Part shown: in pieces, positions 19,889 through 30,701 of the stretch
Position numbering within the stretch: position 1 is the stretch's first letter
How the letters are laid out: each line of letters opens with the position of its first letter
Assembly: GCF_000276805.1 (NCBI RefSeq)
Contig: NZ_AKXQ01000024.1
Coordinates: 1-64,000, forward strand
Direction: 5' to 3'
DNA: 64,000 bases
From: Moritella dasanensis ArB 0140
GTDB taxonomy: Bacteria; Pseudomonadota; Gammaproteobacteria; Enterobacterales; Moritellaceae
Position numbers and translations under genes: made by a program
The notes under the pieces: model-generated
Database searches by the model: none
Told to the model about the DNA's origin: nothing
What the model saw: the letters and a program-made list of their open reading frames with translations, nothing else

Positions 19889-20893
19889 CTAGAAGTCATA
19901 TCGTGCTGCCATATGTAACTGATCTTCATTACCATCAACGCCATCAATAACATACTCAGTCACCAACCGGAAGTTGGGATTAAAATTATAAGCAAGGCCC
20001 AATGCGGTTTGATCAACCGTATTATCATTTATAGCATCAGTATCACGTTGTTTATAAGTAACCGTGCCAGTGAGCTTATCTAAGCTGTAAGCAAGCGAAA
20101 ATTCATAAGCCATCCAGTCATTACTATCTTTAGCCTTCAGTGCTGTATTAGGCGTATCAACGGATGAACTATCGCCAACAATAGATGCGGTTAAACCTTT
20201 CAGTTTATAACGCGCAGCGACGAGAATAGTGGAACGATCATAATCTGAATTTAACGTATAATTTTCAGTCATGACACCGGTATAAGTTGCACCGAGTTCT
20301 AAACCAAAATCAAAACCATAAACACCACCTACTGCGTAGCTTGATTGGCTGTCTTTACCTGTCCCAGCATCAACACTGGATTCCGGCTGGACATGCGCCA
20401 CTAAGTTAAGGTTATCATCAAGCATCTTAGCTTCAAGTTTTAAAATATTAGCTTGTCGACCTAATGCACCTAGCGCAGGGTTACCCGAATAGTCCGTGGT
20501 ACCGGCATCAGCCCAATCAGCAATAATTTCATCTACGGCATAGTTACGACCAAAAGTCAGTTGTCCCCAACCATTTTTCAATCCAGCATACAGCAAACGT
20601 GTTTTAGAAGTGGAGTTAGCATCAACGTTATCTTTGGATTCAAATTGCATCTCAATATGCCCAAGCGCCGTTAAATCATTGGCTAAATTTGAAGAAGCTT
20701 TAAAACCAGTACGAAAATAGCTACCTGAGCGACCATCACTTTTTACATCTTTACCATCTTGATAAATATAAGCCGCGTAAGCTCGACCATACAAATCAAC
20801 CTGATTAGCATCGTCCTTGTACACATTAACAGTGGCGTGTGCTGTAGGAACCAGACTCGCGAGAATAGCTGTGACTAATAAAGTATTTTTCAT
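19889..20893 (-). CDS. Gram-negative general porin (OmpC/OmpU-like)
   Basis: Outer-membrane trimeric porin for small hydrophilic solutes. It has 334 residues with a cleavable signal peptide (about 1-20, ending AHA). VDLYGRAYAAY opens the first strand, and the barrel ends with an aromatic C-terminal strand (HMAARYDF) with terminal Phe, the BamA recognition signal. LTFGRNYAVDEI is the typical eyelet-loop lead-in. AAGGA lies before the ATG. It is monocistronic with about 280 bases of upstream sequence. Confidence 0.92.
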   Translation of the reverse strand: MKNTLLVTAILASLVPTAHATVNVYKDDANQVDLYGRAYAAYIYQDGKDVKSDGRSGSYFRTGFKASSNLANDLTALGHIEMQFESKDNVDANSTSKTRLLYAGLKNGWGQLTFGRNYAVDEIIADWADAGTTDYSGNPALGALGRQANILKLEAKMLDDNLNLVAHVQPESSVDAGTGKDSQSSYAVGGVYGFDFGLELGATYTGVMTENYTLNSDYDRSTILVAARYKLKGLTASIVGDSSSVDTPNTALKAKDSNDWMAYEFSLAYSLDKLTGTVTYKQRDTDAINDNTVDQTALGLAYNFNPNFRLVTEYVIDGVDGNEDQLHMAARYDF

Positions 20894-21093
20894 TATCCAT
20901 CCTTGTTATTTAAGTCGTTTTTTATTTAACCAAAGTGTGCTTTATATTCAAGGTAAGTGATTGCAGCCTTACAACTAGCTACTAGTCAAGGGTAGTTCTT
21001 TTCTGTGAAATTGATGTTGTGGTTATACTTTTTATGCCAAAAGGTGATCGCACATCAGTATTTTTAAAGATAAATGAAAGGAACACTATAAAT

Positions 21094-21127
21094 AAAAAAG
21101 CCCAGTAGCGTGAACTACTGAGCTTTT
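21094..21127 (-). terminator. Terminator after NSS transporter
   Basis: Stem AAAAAGCCCAGTAG / CTACTGAGCTTTTT with a 6-base loop and one mismatch. Read leftward it is followed by a T run. It lies about 48 bases past the transporter stop. Confidence 0.75.
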
Positions 21128-21174
21128 TACACCAAAATATTTTGGTTCAATATTTAATTAAAGCTGAGTGCTAA

Positions 21175-22542
21175 TTAAAGCGAAGTACTAATTAATACAA
21201 TGATTAAAGCAGGACAAACAAACTTCACATACAATGGCCATACTTTCCAGAATATACCATTTACGTCAGCACCATCTTGACCTTTAATTTCAGTCAACAG
21301 GTTATTACGATGCCATACCCAACCCACAAAGATAGCAAGACCTAAGCATACTAGGGGCTGAATAATTTCAGTCGATATCTTAATCATAAAGCCAAACATA
21401 AAGTCGAAGTTACTCACAACAGCCATAGCCAATACAGTCAGTACTGCACCAACAATCCAAGTTACTTTCTTACGTGACATTGACGTTTTATCAACAATAT
21501 AACTCGTTGGTACTTCAACTACCGACATTGCTGACGTTAATGCCGCAACAGACATCAATGCAAAGAAGATAATCGCAACAACATGTTCTGCAGCGCCCAT
21601 CGTCGCAAACAATGCAGGTAATACTGTAAACACTAATGTGTCAGAGCTCAGTAAGTTACCGTCAGCATCAAAAATTGTCACACCATTATGCTTAGCAACA
21701 TACATAGCAGGTAAGATCAACATCGCCGCTAGGAAAGCAACACCTGTATCCATAAAGGTAACGTGCACAGCTAACTTACTGATGTTTTCATTTGCTTTAA
21801 GGTATGAACCATAGATCATCATTGCGCCCGTACCAATCGACAGCGAGAAGAATGTCTGACCAAGTGCACCAATAATCACATCAGGGTGTAATATTTTGTC
21901 AAAATCAACGGTAAATAATGCTTCAACACCTTCCATTGCGCCTGGTTGGAACAAGATATAAATAACGCTGGCAATCAAGATAGCGAACAGTAGCGGCATT
22001 AAACGCTTCGACCATTTTTCAATACCGTCTTGCACGCCTTTTTGAATAACGTAAACACACATCAATGCAAATACTAAGGTAAATACAACATTACGCGATA
22101 GCGAGAAGTCGATTAACCAACGGCTTACTTCATCAGCACCTACTATCGAGGCAATCGGCGCTAGCGTGTTACTCACGAACCAGCCAGAAAGCACAGCGTA
22201 GAAGCTGAAGATCAGTGCAGCACAGATAATAGAAGCAAGACCAATCAAACTACCAATCATTTTAGTCGCAGGTGAACGGCCTAATTTAGCCATTGCGTCC
22301 GCAGGGTTAGTTTGACCATGGCGACCCACCATTAGCTCTGCAACTAACATTGGATAACCAAGTAAGAAGATAAGGAACATATACACCATTAAAAATGCAC
22401 CGCCGCCATTACTTGCAGCTTGCGTTGGAAAGCCCCAAATATTACCGACACCAACAGCAGAACCAGCGGCTGCCATTATAAAACCAAAGCGAGAACCAAA
22501 ATGTCCGCGTTCTGCACCATTATTACTCTGTACTGTTGCCAT
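21175..22542 (-). CDS. Sodium-dependent transporter, NSS/SNF family
   Basis: Inner-membrane sodium:solute symporter of the neurotransmitter:sodium symporter family, usually carrying amino acids or related amines. It has 455 residues and 11-12 spans. The first span has the family Na+/substrate site motif GSAVGVGNIWGFP, followed by GGGAFLMVY. The substrate cannot be told from sequence. It is divergent from the sphingomyelinase-like gene across about 360 bases. Confidence 0.92.
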   Translation of the reverse strand: MATVQSNNGAERGHFGSRFGFIMAAAGSAVGVGNIWGFPTQAASNGGGAFLMVYMFLIFLLGYPMLVAELMVGRHGQTNPADAMAKLGRSPATKMIGSLIGLASIICAALIFSFYAVLSGWFVSNTLAPIASIVGADEVSRWLIDFSLSRNVVFTLVFALMCVYVIQKGVQDGIEKWSKRLMPLLFAILIASVIYILFQPGAMEGVEALFTVDFDKILHPDVIIGALGQTFFSLSIGTGAMMIYGSYLKANENISKLAVHVTFMDTGVAFLAAMLILPAMYVAKHNGVTIFDADGNLLSSDTLVFTVLPALFATMGAAEHVVAIIFFALMSVAALTSAMSVVEVPTSYIVDKTSMSRKKVTWIVGAVLTVLAMAVVSNFDFMFGFMIKISTEIIQPLVCLGLAIFVGWVWHRNNLLTEIKGQDGADVNGIFWKVWPLYVKFVCPALIIVLISTSL

Positions 22543-22903
22543 TATTCCGTACCATATTTGCTAAATTCAATTAATAATAGGATTTATACCTAAAAAAACA
22601 CCAAAGGCAACAACTAAAAACTATAAAATACCACAAAGGTCAGTGTTTAAATCTAAAATAAAGCCAAATCATCACAATATAAAATCAAATTAACAACCAT
22701 TGACACGATTAAATTGCGTAAAGGTGAATGTTCCGACTTCAAATAGCAGCTCCTACCAAGAGACCAACACCACAAATATTATATTTTTCATAAAATTGTC
22801 AAATCGACTGGTTAATATACGTACTTGTCATATCAAATCATAATGTACAATAAAACAACGTGTCACATTCATGACACTGGTAATAAACAAAAAGGACGCA
22901 AAC
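22543..22903. other. Divergent intergenic region
   Basis: 361 AT-rich bases between the leftward NSS gene and the rightward sphingomyelinase-like gene. It must hold both promoters, but no confident -35/-10 pair, operator or hairpin was identified. Confidence 0.5.
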
Positions 22904-24190
22904 ATGTTACGGAAGATAACAATATTACTCGGGTTATTTATATTCCCTCCAGCATTATGGGCGATGAGCCAGGTACCAGTTGAACGCCATACTATTATTC
23001 AATTTACGAACAGCACGCCACACACCTTATCAACCTATATAGCAACAGGTAACAATGTTGAGTTGCTAACAACACAAATAATGCCGTTAAGCACAGTGGC
23101 ATTAGCCGACATTACGCGCACAGCTACTGACGATGACATCACGCTAACATTAAGTAATGCTGAATATAGCTTTAACTTAACCCAACGCGTTACCAACAGC
23201 GAGCTTGCCTTTGGCATAGACAGTGAAACCGTGACCATCGAACCGCAAACCGACAGTGCCATCCAGCGTGTTGAACTACAACTTGCCGATAAAACCAATA
23301 CTTTGGCTTTTAATAGCGAGAAACTCAGCAAAGGTGGCAAGGTGAATTATGTGTTACAGCTGCAAGATCAAAAACCAACTATTGGTGCGGGTAACGAGTT
23401 TAGCTTATTAAGTTACAACATTTGGGCCACTACTATATTTGGTTCAAAAAAAGTCGATACCCGTTTAACGGAAATGCCTGCAATAATGTCAGGTTACGAT
23501 GCTTTGGTATTAACCGAGGTCTTTGATCCGATCAGAACAAATAAATTACTTAAACAGCTCAGTAAAGAATATAGCTTTACCAGCAGTGAGATATTTAAAC
23601 TCGGTAAGATCATGCAATCAGGTACACGTATCTTAACGCCATGGCTAGTCGAAGTAGAAAAAAGCCTGAAGTATAGCAACTGCAATGGCATTCAGTGTGC
23701 CGCAACCCGTGGCGTTATTTATACCCGTATTAATAAGCAAGGTTACATTTACCATGTTTTTGCTACGCACACACAATCATCTGATGATGATGTTAATCGC
23801 TCAGCACGCCTAGCCCAGCTAGAGGAAATGGGGGAATTTATTCGCCAACAAAACATTCCGGAAGATGAAGCTGTCATTCTAGCGGGCGATTTCAACGTCA
23901 ACAAAATTGGCTTGCCTGGTGATCGAGATCTGATGACTATAATTCTTAATGCTAGCGAACCAGAGAATAAAGGTCACAATCTGTCTTTTGATTCCAACAC
24001 CAATCACTGGGCTGAGAAACCTTATTTAGAATATCTGGATTACACGTTAACTGGTAATGACAATTTACAACCGCTCAGTGCCAGTCAAGAAATATTCGCA
24101 CCACGGGCATTAACTGAATCTCTTTGGGGAATCTGGGACTTATCCGATCATTACGCCGCTCGTGGATATTTTACCTACCCAAGCAAGTAA
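22904..24190 (+). CDS. Secreted sphingomyelinase C-like phosphodiesterase
   Basis: DNase-I-fold phosphodiesterase of the bacterial sphingomyelinase C/hemolysin type, expected to be secreted and Mg2+-dependent. The 428-residue form has a signal peptide (about 1-20, ending LWA), an unassigned beta-rich N-terminal region (about 20-155) and the catalytic domain. Domain motifs in order are LLSYNIWA, LTEVFDP (metal Glu), TRGVIYT, FATHTQSSDD (His), AGDFNVN (Asp/Asn) and LSDHYA (general-base Asp/His). The longest frame begins at 22871, but the ATG at 22904 has AAAGGA 7 bases upstream and starts the signal peptide directly. True substrate (sphingomyelin or another phospholipid) is inferred. Confidence 0.82.
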   Translation: MLRKITILLGLFIFPPALWAMSQVPVERHTIIQFTNSTPHTLSTYIATGNNVELLTTQIMPLSTVALADITRTATDDDITLTLSNAEYSFNLTQRVTNSELAFGIDSETVTIEPQTDSAIQRVELQLADKTNTLAFNSEKLSKGGKVNYVLQLQDQKPTIGAGNEFSLLSYNIWATTIFGSKKVDTRLTEMPAIMSGYDALVLTEVFDPIRTNKLLKQLSKEYSFTSSEIFKLGKIMQSGTRILTPWLVEVEKSLKYSNCNGIQCAATRGVIYTRINKQGYIYHVFATHTQSSDDDVNRSARLAQLEEMGEFIRQQNIPEDEAVILAGDFNVNKIGLPGDRDLMTIILNASEPENKGHNLSFDSNTNHWAEKPYLEYLDYTLTGNDNLQPLSASQEIFAPRALTESLWGIWDLSDHYAARGYFTYPSK

Positions 24191-24216
24191 TCGCAGGATA
24201 AAACTCTGCACATTTA

Positions 24217-24251
24217 TTTTTCAGCATCTATTCTCTTTAGATGCTGAAAAA
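24217..24251 (+). terminator. Terminator after sphingomyelinase-like gene
   Basis: Perfect stem TTTTTCAGCATCTA (24217-24230) / TAGATGCTGAAAAA (24238-24251) with a 7-base loop, 26 bases past the stop. Confidence 0.72.
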
Positions 24252-24369
24252 TCGGCTTAAAACTCGATATTACTACTAGATGAATACTCAAAACTGGGTG
24301 GTTACACTGTTTTCACCTTGAAACGCCCAAAAGTCACACTCAAATAAAGTTGAAGCCTGCTATGATTAG

Positions 24370-24678
24370 TGTGATCTGCATCTACAAATAAATTGCTATC
24401 AACTTGTTAAAACCAGTAAAACTACCCATTATTGGCTACCAGCATGTTTTATTAATCATTATAGGAACAATATTAACACTGAATAACTGGTAATTTGCAG
24501 TATAAAACACTATACCAGTATAGTGTAACGCTACAACTCAGAACAAAAACAATTGACTGCTCGATAAGCATACAAAAACAAGGGTTGTTAATAAAAAATA
24601 CGTAAAACATCAAATTATTTTGATAAATACAGGGTATTTTTTAGGTTCGAAGCAAAAAAGCGATCTGCATCACTTTAA
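24370..24678 (+). promoter_or_regulatory. sdaC upstream region with CRP-like sites
   Basis: The gap from the sphingomyelinase stop to sdaC is about 550 bases. Besides the terminator, the element GATCTGCATC occurs twice (24373-24382 and 24662-24671). The second sits in an A/T-flanked GCGA-N6-TCAC arrangement (24660-24673), a good CRP-type palindrome. The first is TGTGA-N6-TCTACA, a poorer half. CRP control of serine uptake is known in E. coli; here it is inferred from the sites alone. Confidence 0.4.
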
Positions 24679-24744
24679 ATAAAACTCAAATCATTATCCT
24701 ATGCAGCAGTTGAGATTAAGCATAAAAAAACAGGTGAGAACGAA

Positions 24745-26085
24745 ATGTCAGAGCAAGCTACTACAACGATCACGGATGGCACTAAGAACGCTGCTAAATG
24801 GAACAAAGCAGACACAACATGGGTATTAAGTTTATTCGGCACAGCAGTAGGTGCTGGTGTTTTATTCTTACCTATTAAAGCAGGCTTAGGTGGTTTTTGG
24901 CCGTTAGTAGTTCTAGCACTACTTGCTGGTCCAATGACGTGGTTCGCGCATAGATCACTTGCTCGTTTCGTTCTATCATCAAAAAATCCAAATTCAGACA
25001 TCACAGATGTTGTTGAAGAACATTTTGGTAAAGGCGCAGCAAAACTAATTACATTTGCTTACTTCTTTGCTATCTACCCTATCGTATTAATCTACGGTGT
25101 TGGTATTACAAATACATTTGAAAGCTTCATTGTTAACCAACTTGATATCTTCACTGAAATCCCACGCCTAGCGGCTGATGGCGCACCTTTGCTTAACGAA
25201 GCTGGTGTTCAATTAATGGATAAAGTAAGCGGTATTCCACGTTGGTTACTATCTGGTGGTCTAATTTTAGTGATGACTGCACTGATTCTATTCGGTAAAG
25301 AGTTAATGCTTAAAGCAACATCAGCATTAGTTTACCCACTAGTATTCATCTTATTCGGTCTATCACTATTCTTGATTCCAAGCTGGAATACAAGCATGAT
25401 CACTGTGGTACCTGAAGCATCATCTTTCTTACCTGCTATCTGGTTATCGATTCCACTGATTGTGTTCTCATTCAACCACTCTCCAGTAATCAGCCAGTTT
25501 GCTAAAGCACAACGTGAATCTTACGGTGACAACGCAGTACAAAAAACAGACCTTATCTGTAAGCGTGCTGGACAAATGTTACTTGGTTTCGTTATGTTAT
25601 TCGTATTCTCTTGTGTGTTATCACTATCACCAGAGCAACTAGGTGAAGCTAAAGATCAAAACATCTCAATCCTGTCTTACCTTGCAAACGTACATGACTC
25701 AGTATTAATTCAATACTTCGGTCCTTTCGTAGCATTCGCAGCGATTACGTCTAGCTACTTCGGTCACTACTTAGGTGCTCAAGAAGGTCTAAACGGTCTA
25801 GTTAAGCAAGTTGTGCCAAAAGCATCAGAGAAGAACATCAGTACTTTCTCTATCGCATTCATCGTACTAACTACATGGGCTGTAGCAATTATCAACCCAA
25901 GTGTACTAGGTCTTATCGAAACAATTGGCGCACCAATGATTGCAGCTATCTTGTTCCTAATGCCAATGTACGCAATCAAGAAAGTACCTGCGATGCAAAA
26001 ATATGCTAGTGCTAAAGCAGCAAACATCTTCGTTACTATCTGTGGTCTAATGGCTATCACTTCAGTTATCTACGGTTCATTCTAA
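24745..26085 (+). CDS. sdaC: Serine transporter SdaC (HAAAP family)
   Basis: Inner-membrane H+-coupled serine symporter of the hydroxy/aromatic amino acid permease family. It has 446 residues and 11 spans. [15 protein letters not shown] opens span 1. Long stretches match E. coli SdaC in pattern: [53 protein letters not shown] and [15 protein letters not shown]. An approximately 15-residue insertion lies near residue 150. Codon use looks biased toward a few codons, suggesting high expression. It appears monocistronic, with a strong terminator. Confidence 0.9.
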   Translation: MSEQATTTITDGTKNAAKWNKADTTWVLSLFGTAVGAGVLFLPIKAGLGGFWPLVVLALLAGPMTWFAHRSLARFVLSSKNPNSDITDVVEEHFGKGAAKLITFAYFFAIYPIVLIYGVGITNTFESFIVNQLDIFTEIPRLAADGAPLLNEAGVQLMDKVSGIPRWLLSGGLILVMTALILFGKELMLKATSALVYPLVFILFGLSLFLIPSWNTSMITVVPEASSFLPAIWLSIPLIVFSFNHSPVISQFAKAQRESYGDNAVQKTDLICKRAGQMLLGFVMLFVFSCVLSLSPEQLGEAKDQNISILSYLANVHDSVLIQYFGPFVAFAAITSSYFGHYLGAQEGLNGLVKQVVPKASEKNISTFSIAFIVLTTWAVAIINPSVLGLIETIGAPMIAAILFLMPMYAIKKVPAMQKYASAKAANIFVTICGLMAITSVIYGSF

Positions 26086-26120
26086 ACCGCATCTAACTTA
26101 AGACGTTAATAACGAATCAA

Positions 26121-26148
26121 ACCGGCGAGTCACCTCGCCGGTTTTTTT
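26121..26148 (+). terminator. sdaC terminator
   Basis: GC-rich stem ACCGGCGAG / CTCGCCGGT with a 4-base loop followed by seven T. It is the textbook intrinsic terminator form, 35 bases past the stop. Confidence 0.93.
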
Positions 26149-26231
26149 GTATCTTCAATTTGAGAAAGACATGACCCTGCCTAGCACTCTATCGTAAAAC
26201 ATGAAAGTATGACCCCGCCTGAATTATCACG

Positions 26232-26630
26232 TTGAAAAATATAGCAAAAGCATCAGACGTATCAGTTGCCAGCGTTTCCTGAGTCGTCAACAAATCACCG
26301 AAAGCCAGTAAATCCGCAATAGCCTTGGTGAATTCGCCGGTCACAGCCGTCGTTTGTTATAACGATTATGTCGTAGCAGGGGCGTTAACGGCGCTTGAAA
26401 CACACCATATCTCAGTCCCAAATGACATTTCATTGATGGGTTTTGATAATGGCCTAATTGCTAAATACCTGCACCCGAAACTCAGTACGATGCACTATCC
26501 AATTCAAACGATGGCAGAGCAAGCAGCAGCATTATCTTTAGCACTGGCGAAAGGCAATAATAGTGACATTAAAGGTAAGGTGTTTGAGGCCATATTAGTT
26601 GAAAGGTTATCAGTGACAAAAAGAGCATAG
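26232..26630 (+). pseudogene. Decayed LacI/GalR-family regulator
   Basis: A single reading frame carries both ends of a LacI-family repressor. The N-terminal part reads LKNIAKASDVSVASVS, then an in-frame TGA (26280-26282), then VVNKSPKASKSAIA: the helix-turn-helix and hinge start, with the stop where the conserved Arg of VSR normally falls. It then joins in frame to the last third of the sugar-binding domain (TAVVCYNDYVVAGAL, VPNDISLMGFDN, LSTMHYPIQTMAEQAA). About 200 residues of the core are missing. The first codon would be TTG. An internal deletion plus a nonsense mutation make this a relic; only a 101-residue C-terminal fragment stays open. Its former target is unknown. Confidence 0.82.
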
Positions 26631-26719
26631 TATTAAAAAATTAACCCAGTTGGTTAAGCTTTTTAGTCGTGCTCATGACCGATGCTCTTGAAATTGCGGC
26701 GTTAGATTAGCGATTAATA

Positions 26720-29284
26720 TCAAGTATAAGCAGCGATCTTCTCAAAAACGACTTCTTTATTAAAAGGTTTAGCGACATAATCATCCATACCTGATTGGTA
26801 ACATTTTTCAATATCCTCGACAAACACACTCGCTGTTAAGGCAATAATTGGTACGCGCTTTTTCGCTTGTTGTTGCTCCCATTCACGTATCGCGCTTGTG
26901 GCAGTAAAACCATCCATCACCGGCATCATGCAATCCATTAATACCAAAGAATATGCTACAGCCTCTGCTTTTATCATCTCTACCGCTTCCTTGCCGTCAT
27001 TGGCCAACGCAACAATAAAGCCTTGTTTTTTAAGTAATAACGTCGCGACTTTCTGATTGATCACATTATCTTCAACGACTAAGATAATTTGCTTTTCACT
27101 GTCGTCATTTAGACTGTTATTACCTTGTTCATTAACCCATTTAGCGGGCGGAGTTGCTCGTGATGTACGATTTTTAGCTGATGTTGTTAATGCTTTACGA
27201 ACGACAGCCTTAAAGCGTCTCCCCAACAATGGCAATGTAATTAAGCCATCGATAGTGTGGTTAAAATCAATATTTTCATTTTGTTGCTGTGTACAAATTA
27301 TCAAAGCAGGATGGTTATCTAAACCATTCAATTTTTCGATGTCTGCAAGCGTCGCGCCGACTGTAGACTGACAATAGATGATCAGCGCATACTGCTTAGC
27401 AACATCCATAAAGTTAGCTTCCTGCGCCATGACTGTCGGGACAAGCCCCAGCTTCAGGCATTCTGATTTAAGTTGTACCGCATCATAACGGCTATTATTT
27501 AGAATTAAGCACTGAGTGCCATTGAACTCAGGTAATACTGACTTTTCAGACTCAATAACATCAATATCGAGCGTGAAATAGAATTTACTGCCAACGCCTT
27601 TTTTGGAATCAAGTTTAATATCGCCGCCAAGTAATACCACCAATTGACGGCATATTGCTAACCCAAGTCCTGTACCACCAAATTTACGCGTGATCGAGCC
27701 ATCCTCTTGGATAAAAGGCGCAAATACCTGCTCTAATTTATCTTCACTTATACCGATACCTGTATCTTTCACCGCAAATAATAATGTCCCTCGAGTGCGA
27801 GTTTGCTGTTGATAACCAACGGATAAAGTCACGCTTCCTTGTTGAGTAAATTTAACCGCGTTAGACATCAGATTCATCAAAATTTGATGTAGACGGTGCG
27901 CATCTATCATGACCAATCCAGGTAGCTCTGGCGCTAATTCAATTTGTAACGCTAAACCTTTAGCCGAAGCTTTACCCTGCAAGATTGTGACGGTGTCATA
28001 CACCACTTCAGCGACATTCGATTCTTGAGCCACCAGCACAAGATGGCCAGATTCTATCTTCGATAGATCTAAAATGTCATTAATCAGTAATAGTAATATT
28101 TGCGATGAGGTATCTATGGTTTGTAAATACTCCACCTGTACAGGGGTTAGATCTGTGCTAGCAAGAATATCCGACATACCAATAATGCCATTCAATGGCG
28201 TGCGAATTTCATGAGACATATTTGCTAAAAAAGAGGTTTTAGCTTTGGTTGATGATTCCGCTTTTATTTTTTCTATTTCAAGATATTCAGTCTTCTTATT
28301 AAAAGACTCTATTAAATTGGCAATTTCATCTTTATAACGATAATTAATATCGATAATTTCACCGGTATCATTTTCATTTATCTGCTTTGATATTCTCGTA
28401 ATTGGATTTATTAACCAATGGCTTATAATGTAATAACCAATAATCACACAGACCAATAATAGCGGTATAATGCCCATTTCAATATTAACCACTTGGGTAT
28501 AAACATCATCTGCCACGGTATGGTGAGAGTTAATAACCTCAAGCTGCCAATTAAACTTATCCAAACTACTGTTAACAATGTACATCCCTTCTATTACATT
28601 GAATTTATAGTCTGCAATGGCAATACTGTCGCTGTAAATACGCACGCCTAATTGATGTTCTGCGGCATGAGATTCTATGACGCCAACCATACCCTTTAAC
28701 GAAATATCTATCGTTGCTACACCCGCAAATTGACCATTATTAAAATACGGTTGTGATGCTGTGATCATTTTTTGCTTAGTGAAAGGATCGACGTATACCG
28801 CTGACCAGGATATTTTACGCTGACTATTTTCATGTGCGACAGCGGTATACCAAGGCTCTGACTGATAAGGTGCAGCTGCAGGATTGTTATAATCATTAAT
28901 GAATTGAACATTGCCCTGTTCATCTCGAGAAAAGAATAAACTCGCTAAATTTTGTGCTGGAACTAAGGTGTTGGGTTCAGGCCAGATACCACCACTGATG
29001 ATGATATTATTACTCTGGTTAAATACCGAAAAAATCATTTTTTCAAGTACGTCGACAGGATAACCGCTTACCGCTACGCCAACTAATCCATGTAAAGTGG
29101 CGACAGAACGCTCTAAAGGCTCTTCAATTTCATGGGACAGTAACTGGGTTCTTAAATTAAGGTTATTTTCGAGATTATCCCGGATAGGTGGTTCAACGAC
29201 ATAATAGGTAATGCTGGCAATGATGGTTATGAGTAAACAAGTATAAAAACCCAGTGCAATAATACTTTTTTTCTTTAAAGACAT
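26720..29284 (-). CDS. Hybrid sensor histidine kinase with CACHE sensor
   Basis: Membrane hybrid kinase. Order in the 854-residue form: span about 5-27; periplasmic CACHE-type sensor about 30-270 ([29 protein letters not shown]); span about 272-292; HAMP-like linker; HisKA with phospho-His in [15 protein letters not shown] (His358); HATPase with N, G1 and G2 boxes ([25 protein letters not shown]); a degenerate receiver-like segment about 590-700 lacking the acceptor Asp; and a true receiver about 730-854 with [13 protein letters not shown] (Asp784). No separate response regulator or output gene lies next to it. The frame opens at GTG 29308, but the ATG at 29284 starts the first span cleanly; the choice is uncertain. 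Confidence 0.9.
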   Translation of the reverse strand: MSLKKKSIIALGFYTCLLITIIASITYYVVEPPIRDNLENNLNLRTQLLSHEIEEPLERSVATLHGLVGVAVSGYPVDVLEKMIFSVFNQSNNIIISGGIWPEPNTLVPAQNLASLFFSRDEQGNVQFINDYNNPAAAPYQSEPWYTAVAHENSQRKISWSAVYVDPFTKQKMITASQPYFNNGQFAGVATIDISLKGMVGVIESHAAEHQLGVRIYSDSIAIADYKFNVIEGMYIVNSSLDKFNWQLEVINSHHTVADDVYTQVVNIEMGIIPLLLVCVIIGYYIISHWLINPITRISKQINENDTGEIIDINYRYKDEIANLIESFNKKTEYLEIEKIKAESSTKAKTSFLANMSHEIRTPLNGIIGMSDILASTDLTPVQVEYLQTIDTSSQILLLLINDILDLSKIESGHLVLVAQESNVAEVVYDTVTILQGKASAKGLALQIELAPELPGLVMIDAHRLHQILMNLMSNAVKFTQQGSVTLSVGYQQQTRTRGTLLFAVKDTGIGISEDKLEQVFAPFIQEDGSITRKFGGTGLGLAICRQLVVLLGGDIKLDSKKGVGSKFYFTLDIDVIESEKSVLPEFNGTQCLILNNSRYDAVQLKSECLKLGLVPTVMAQEANFMDVAKQYALIIYCQSTVGATLADIEKLNGLDNHPALIICTQQQNENIDFNHTIDGLITLPLLGRRFKAVVRKALTTSAKNRTSRATPPAKWVNEQGNNSLNDDSEKQIILVVEDNVINQKVATLLLKKQGFIVALANDGKEAVEMIKAEAVAYSLVLMDCMMPVMDGFTATSAIREWEQQQAKKRVPIIALTASVFVEDIEKCYQSGMDDYVAKPFNKEVVFEKIAAYT

Positions 29285-29570
29285 TTGACCACCATAAAAA
29301 CCAATCACTTACCTAGTAGTATAAGTAATATCAGTCCTTTGCCTTAAAAAAGTATTATAACTATGATCTAAGCCGCATTTATTTGTGCCAGATTATCACC
29401 TAACAAGCCATAGCGACTGTTAAGGGCTTATATATACATCATAGAAATAGTGTAAGAAAGAATCGGACTACAGCTTAAACAGGTAACGAGTTTGCTGTTG
29501 ATACCAACTACCCCGCTAAGCAAACATTAGCTGCTGCGAAGTAACTATGATTCATTGGCAATGAAGTCTG

Positions 29571-29610
29571 ATCCTCCCCCTTGCTTTAAGGGGGAGGATG
29601 GGGGGGGAGG
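29571..29610 (-). terminator. G/C-tract hairpin after aroC
   Basis: Perfect 12-bp stem ATCCTCCCCCTT / AAGGGGGAGGAT with a 5-base loop, adjoining an eight-base G run (29600-29607). Read from aroC, the transcript meets eight C and then the hairpin only a few bases after the stop. There is no T run, so termination is uncertain; it could be a repeat element. The rest of the 300-base gap up to the kinase gene shows nothing recognisable. Confidence 0.45.
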
Positions 29611-29612
29611 TC

Positions 29613-30701
29613 TTACATATTTGGTGTATCTGTTACTACATGTAGATTCTGTGCTCGGTGTCTTAGCAAGTGGTCCATTAGCGTGATAGCAAGTTGCGCT
29701 TCAGCAATTGGCACTGCGCGGATACCCACACATGGATCGTGACGACCTTTAGTAACCACCTCAATGGCGTTACCAAATTTATCAATTGATTTACCTGGAA
29801 TGGTAATACTTGATGTTGGCTTCATCGCAATGTGTGCAATGATATCTTGGCCGCTTGAGATGCCACCCAGTACGCCACCAGCGTGATTAGAAAGGAAACC
29901 ATCTTCTGGTGTCATCTCATCACGGTGTTCGCTACCAAGCTGTTCTACAACGTCAAAGCCATCACCAATCTCAACACCTTTAACCGCATTGATGCTCATT
30001 AATGAATGCGCTATTTCAGCATCTAAACGATCAAATACTGGTTCACCTAAACCAACAGGTACACCTTGTGCAACAACCGTTACTTTAGCGCCCACAGAGT
30101 TACCTGATTTTTTCAGGCCACGCATGTATTCATCAAGCGCTTCTAATTTACTTGGATCAGGAAAGAAGAATGGGTTTTGCTCAACTTGATCCCATTGCAG
30201 TGCTTCTGCTTTGATTGGACCCAGTTGTGATAAATAACCACGAATAACAATACCGTGTTGCTCTTTTAGGTATTTCTTCGCAATGGCACCAGCCGCTACG
30301 CGCATTGCTGTTTCGCGTGCCGATGAACGACCGCCGCCACGGTAATCACGATGACCAAATTTCTGATGGTAAGTATAATCAGCGTGACCTGGACGGAAGG
30401 TATCTTTAATATTTGAATAATCTTGTGAACGTTGATCGATATTCTTGATCATCAGACCAATTGAAGAACCTGTGGTTTTACCTTCAAAAATACCCGAAAG
30501 GATCTGCACTTCGTCAGCTTCACGTCGTTGAGTGGTATAGCGAGATGTGCCAGGCTTACGACGGTCAAGATCAAACTGCAAGTCGTCGACTGAAATTTCT
30601 AGTCCTGGAGGGCAGCCATCAATGATGCACCCAAGTGCTGGTCCGTGGCTTTCTCCGAATGTGGAGATCTTAAATAATTGCCCAATACTATTCCCTGCCA
30701 T
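29613..30701 (-). CDS. aroC: Chorismate synthase
   Basis: Converts 5-enolpyruvylshikimate-3-phosphate to chorismate using reduced FMN; last step of the shikimate pathway and source of the TrpE substrate encoded in this same window. It has 362 residues. Signatures present are [47 protein letters not shown] and GGISSGQDI. The ATG is preceded by AAAGGAAA. In E. coli it follows prmB directly; here a foreign-looking gene lies between them. Confidence 0.97.
   Translation of the reverse strand: MAGNSIGQLFKISTFGESHGPALGCIIDGCPPGLEISVDDLQFDLDRRKPGTSRYTTQRREADEVQILSGIFEGKTTGSSIGLMIKNIDQRSQDYSNIKDTFRPGHADYTYHQKFGHRDYRGGGRSSARETAMRVAAGAIAKKYLKEQHGIVIRGYLSQLGPIKAEALQWDQVEQNPFFFPDPSKLEALDEYMRGLKKSGNSVGAKVTVVAQGVPVGLGEPVFDRLDAEIAHSLMSINAVKGVEIGDGFDVVEQLGSEHRDEMTPEDGFLSNHAGGVLGGISSGQDIIAHIAMKPTSSITIPGKSIDKFGNAIEVVTKGRHDPCVGIRAVPIAEAQLAITLMDHLLRHRAQNLHVVTDTPNM

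Noticed and set aside
26170-26215. Repeated ATGACCC(T/C)GCCT motif as a mobile-element end
   Set aside because: The two copies are short and imperfect, and no transposase or matching inverted end was seen.
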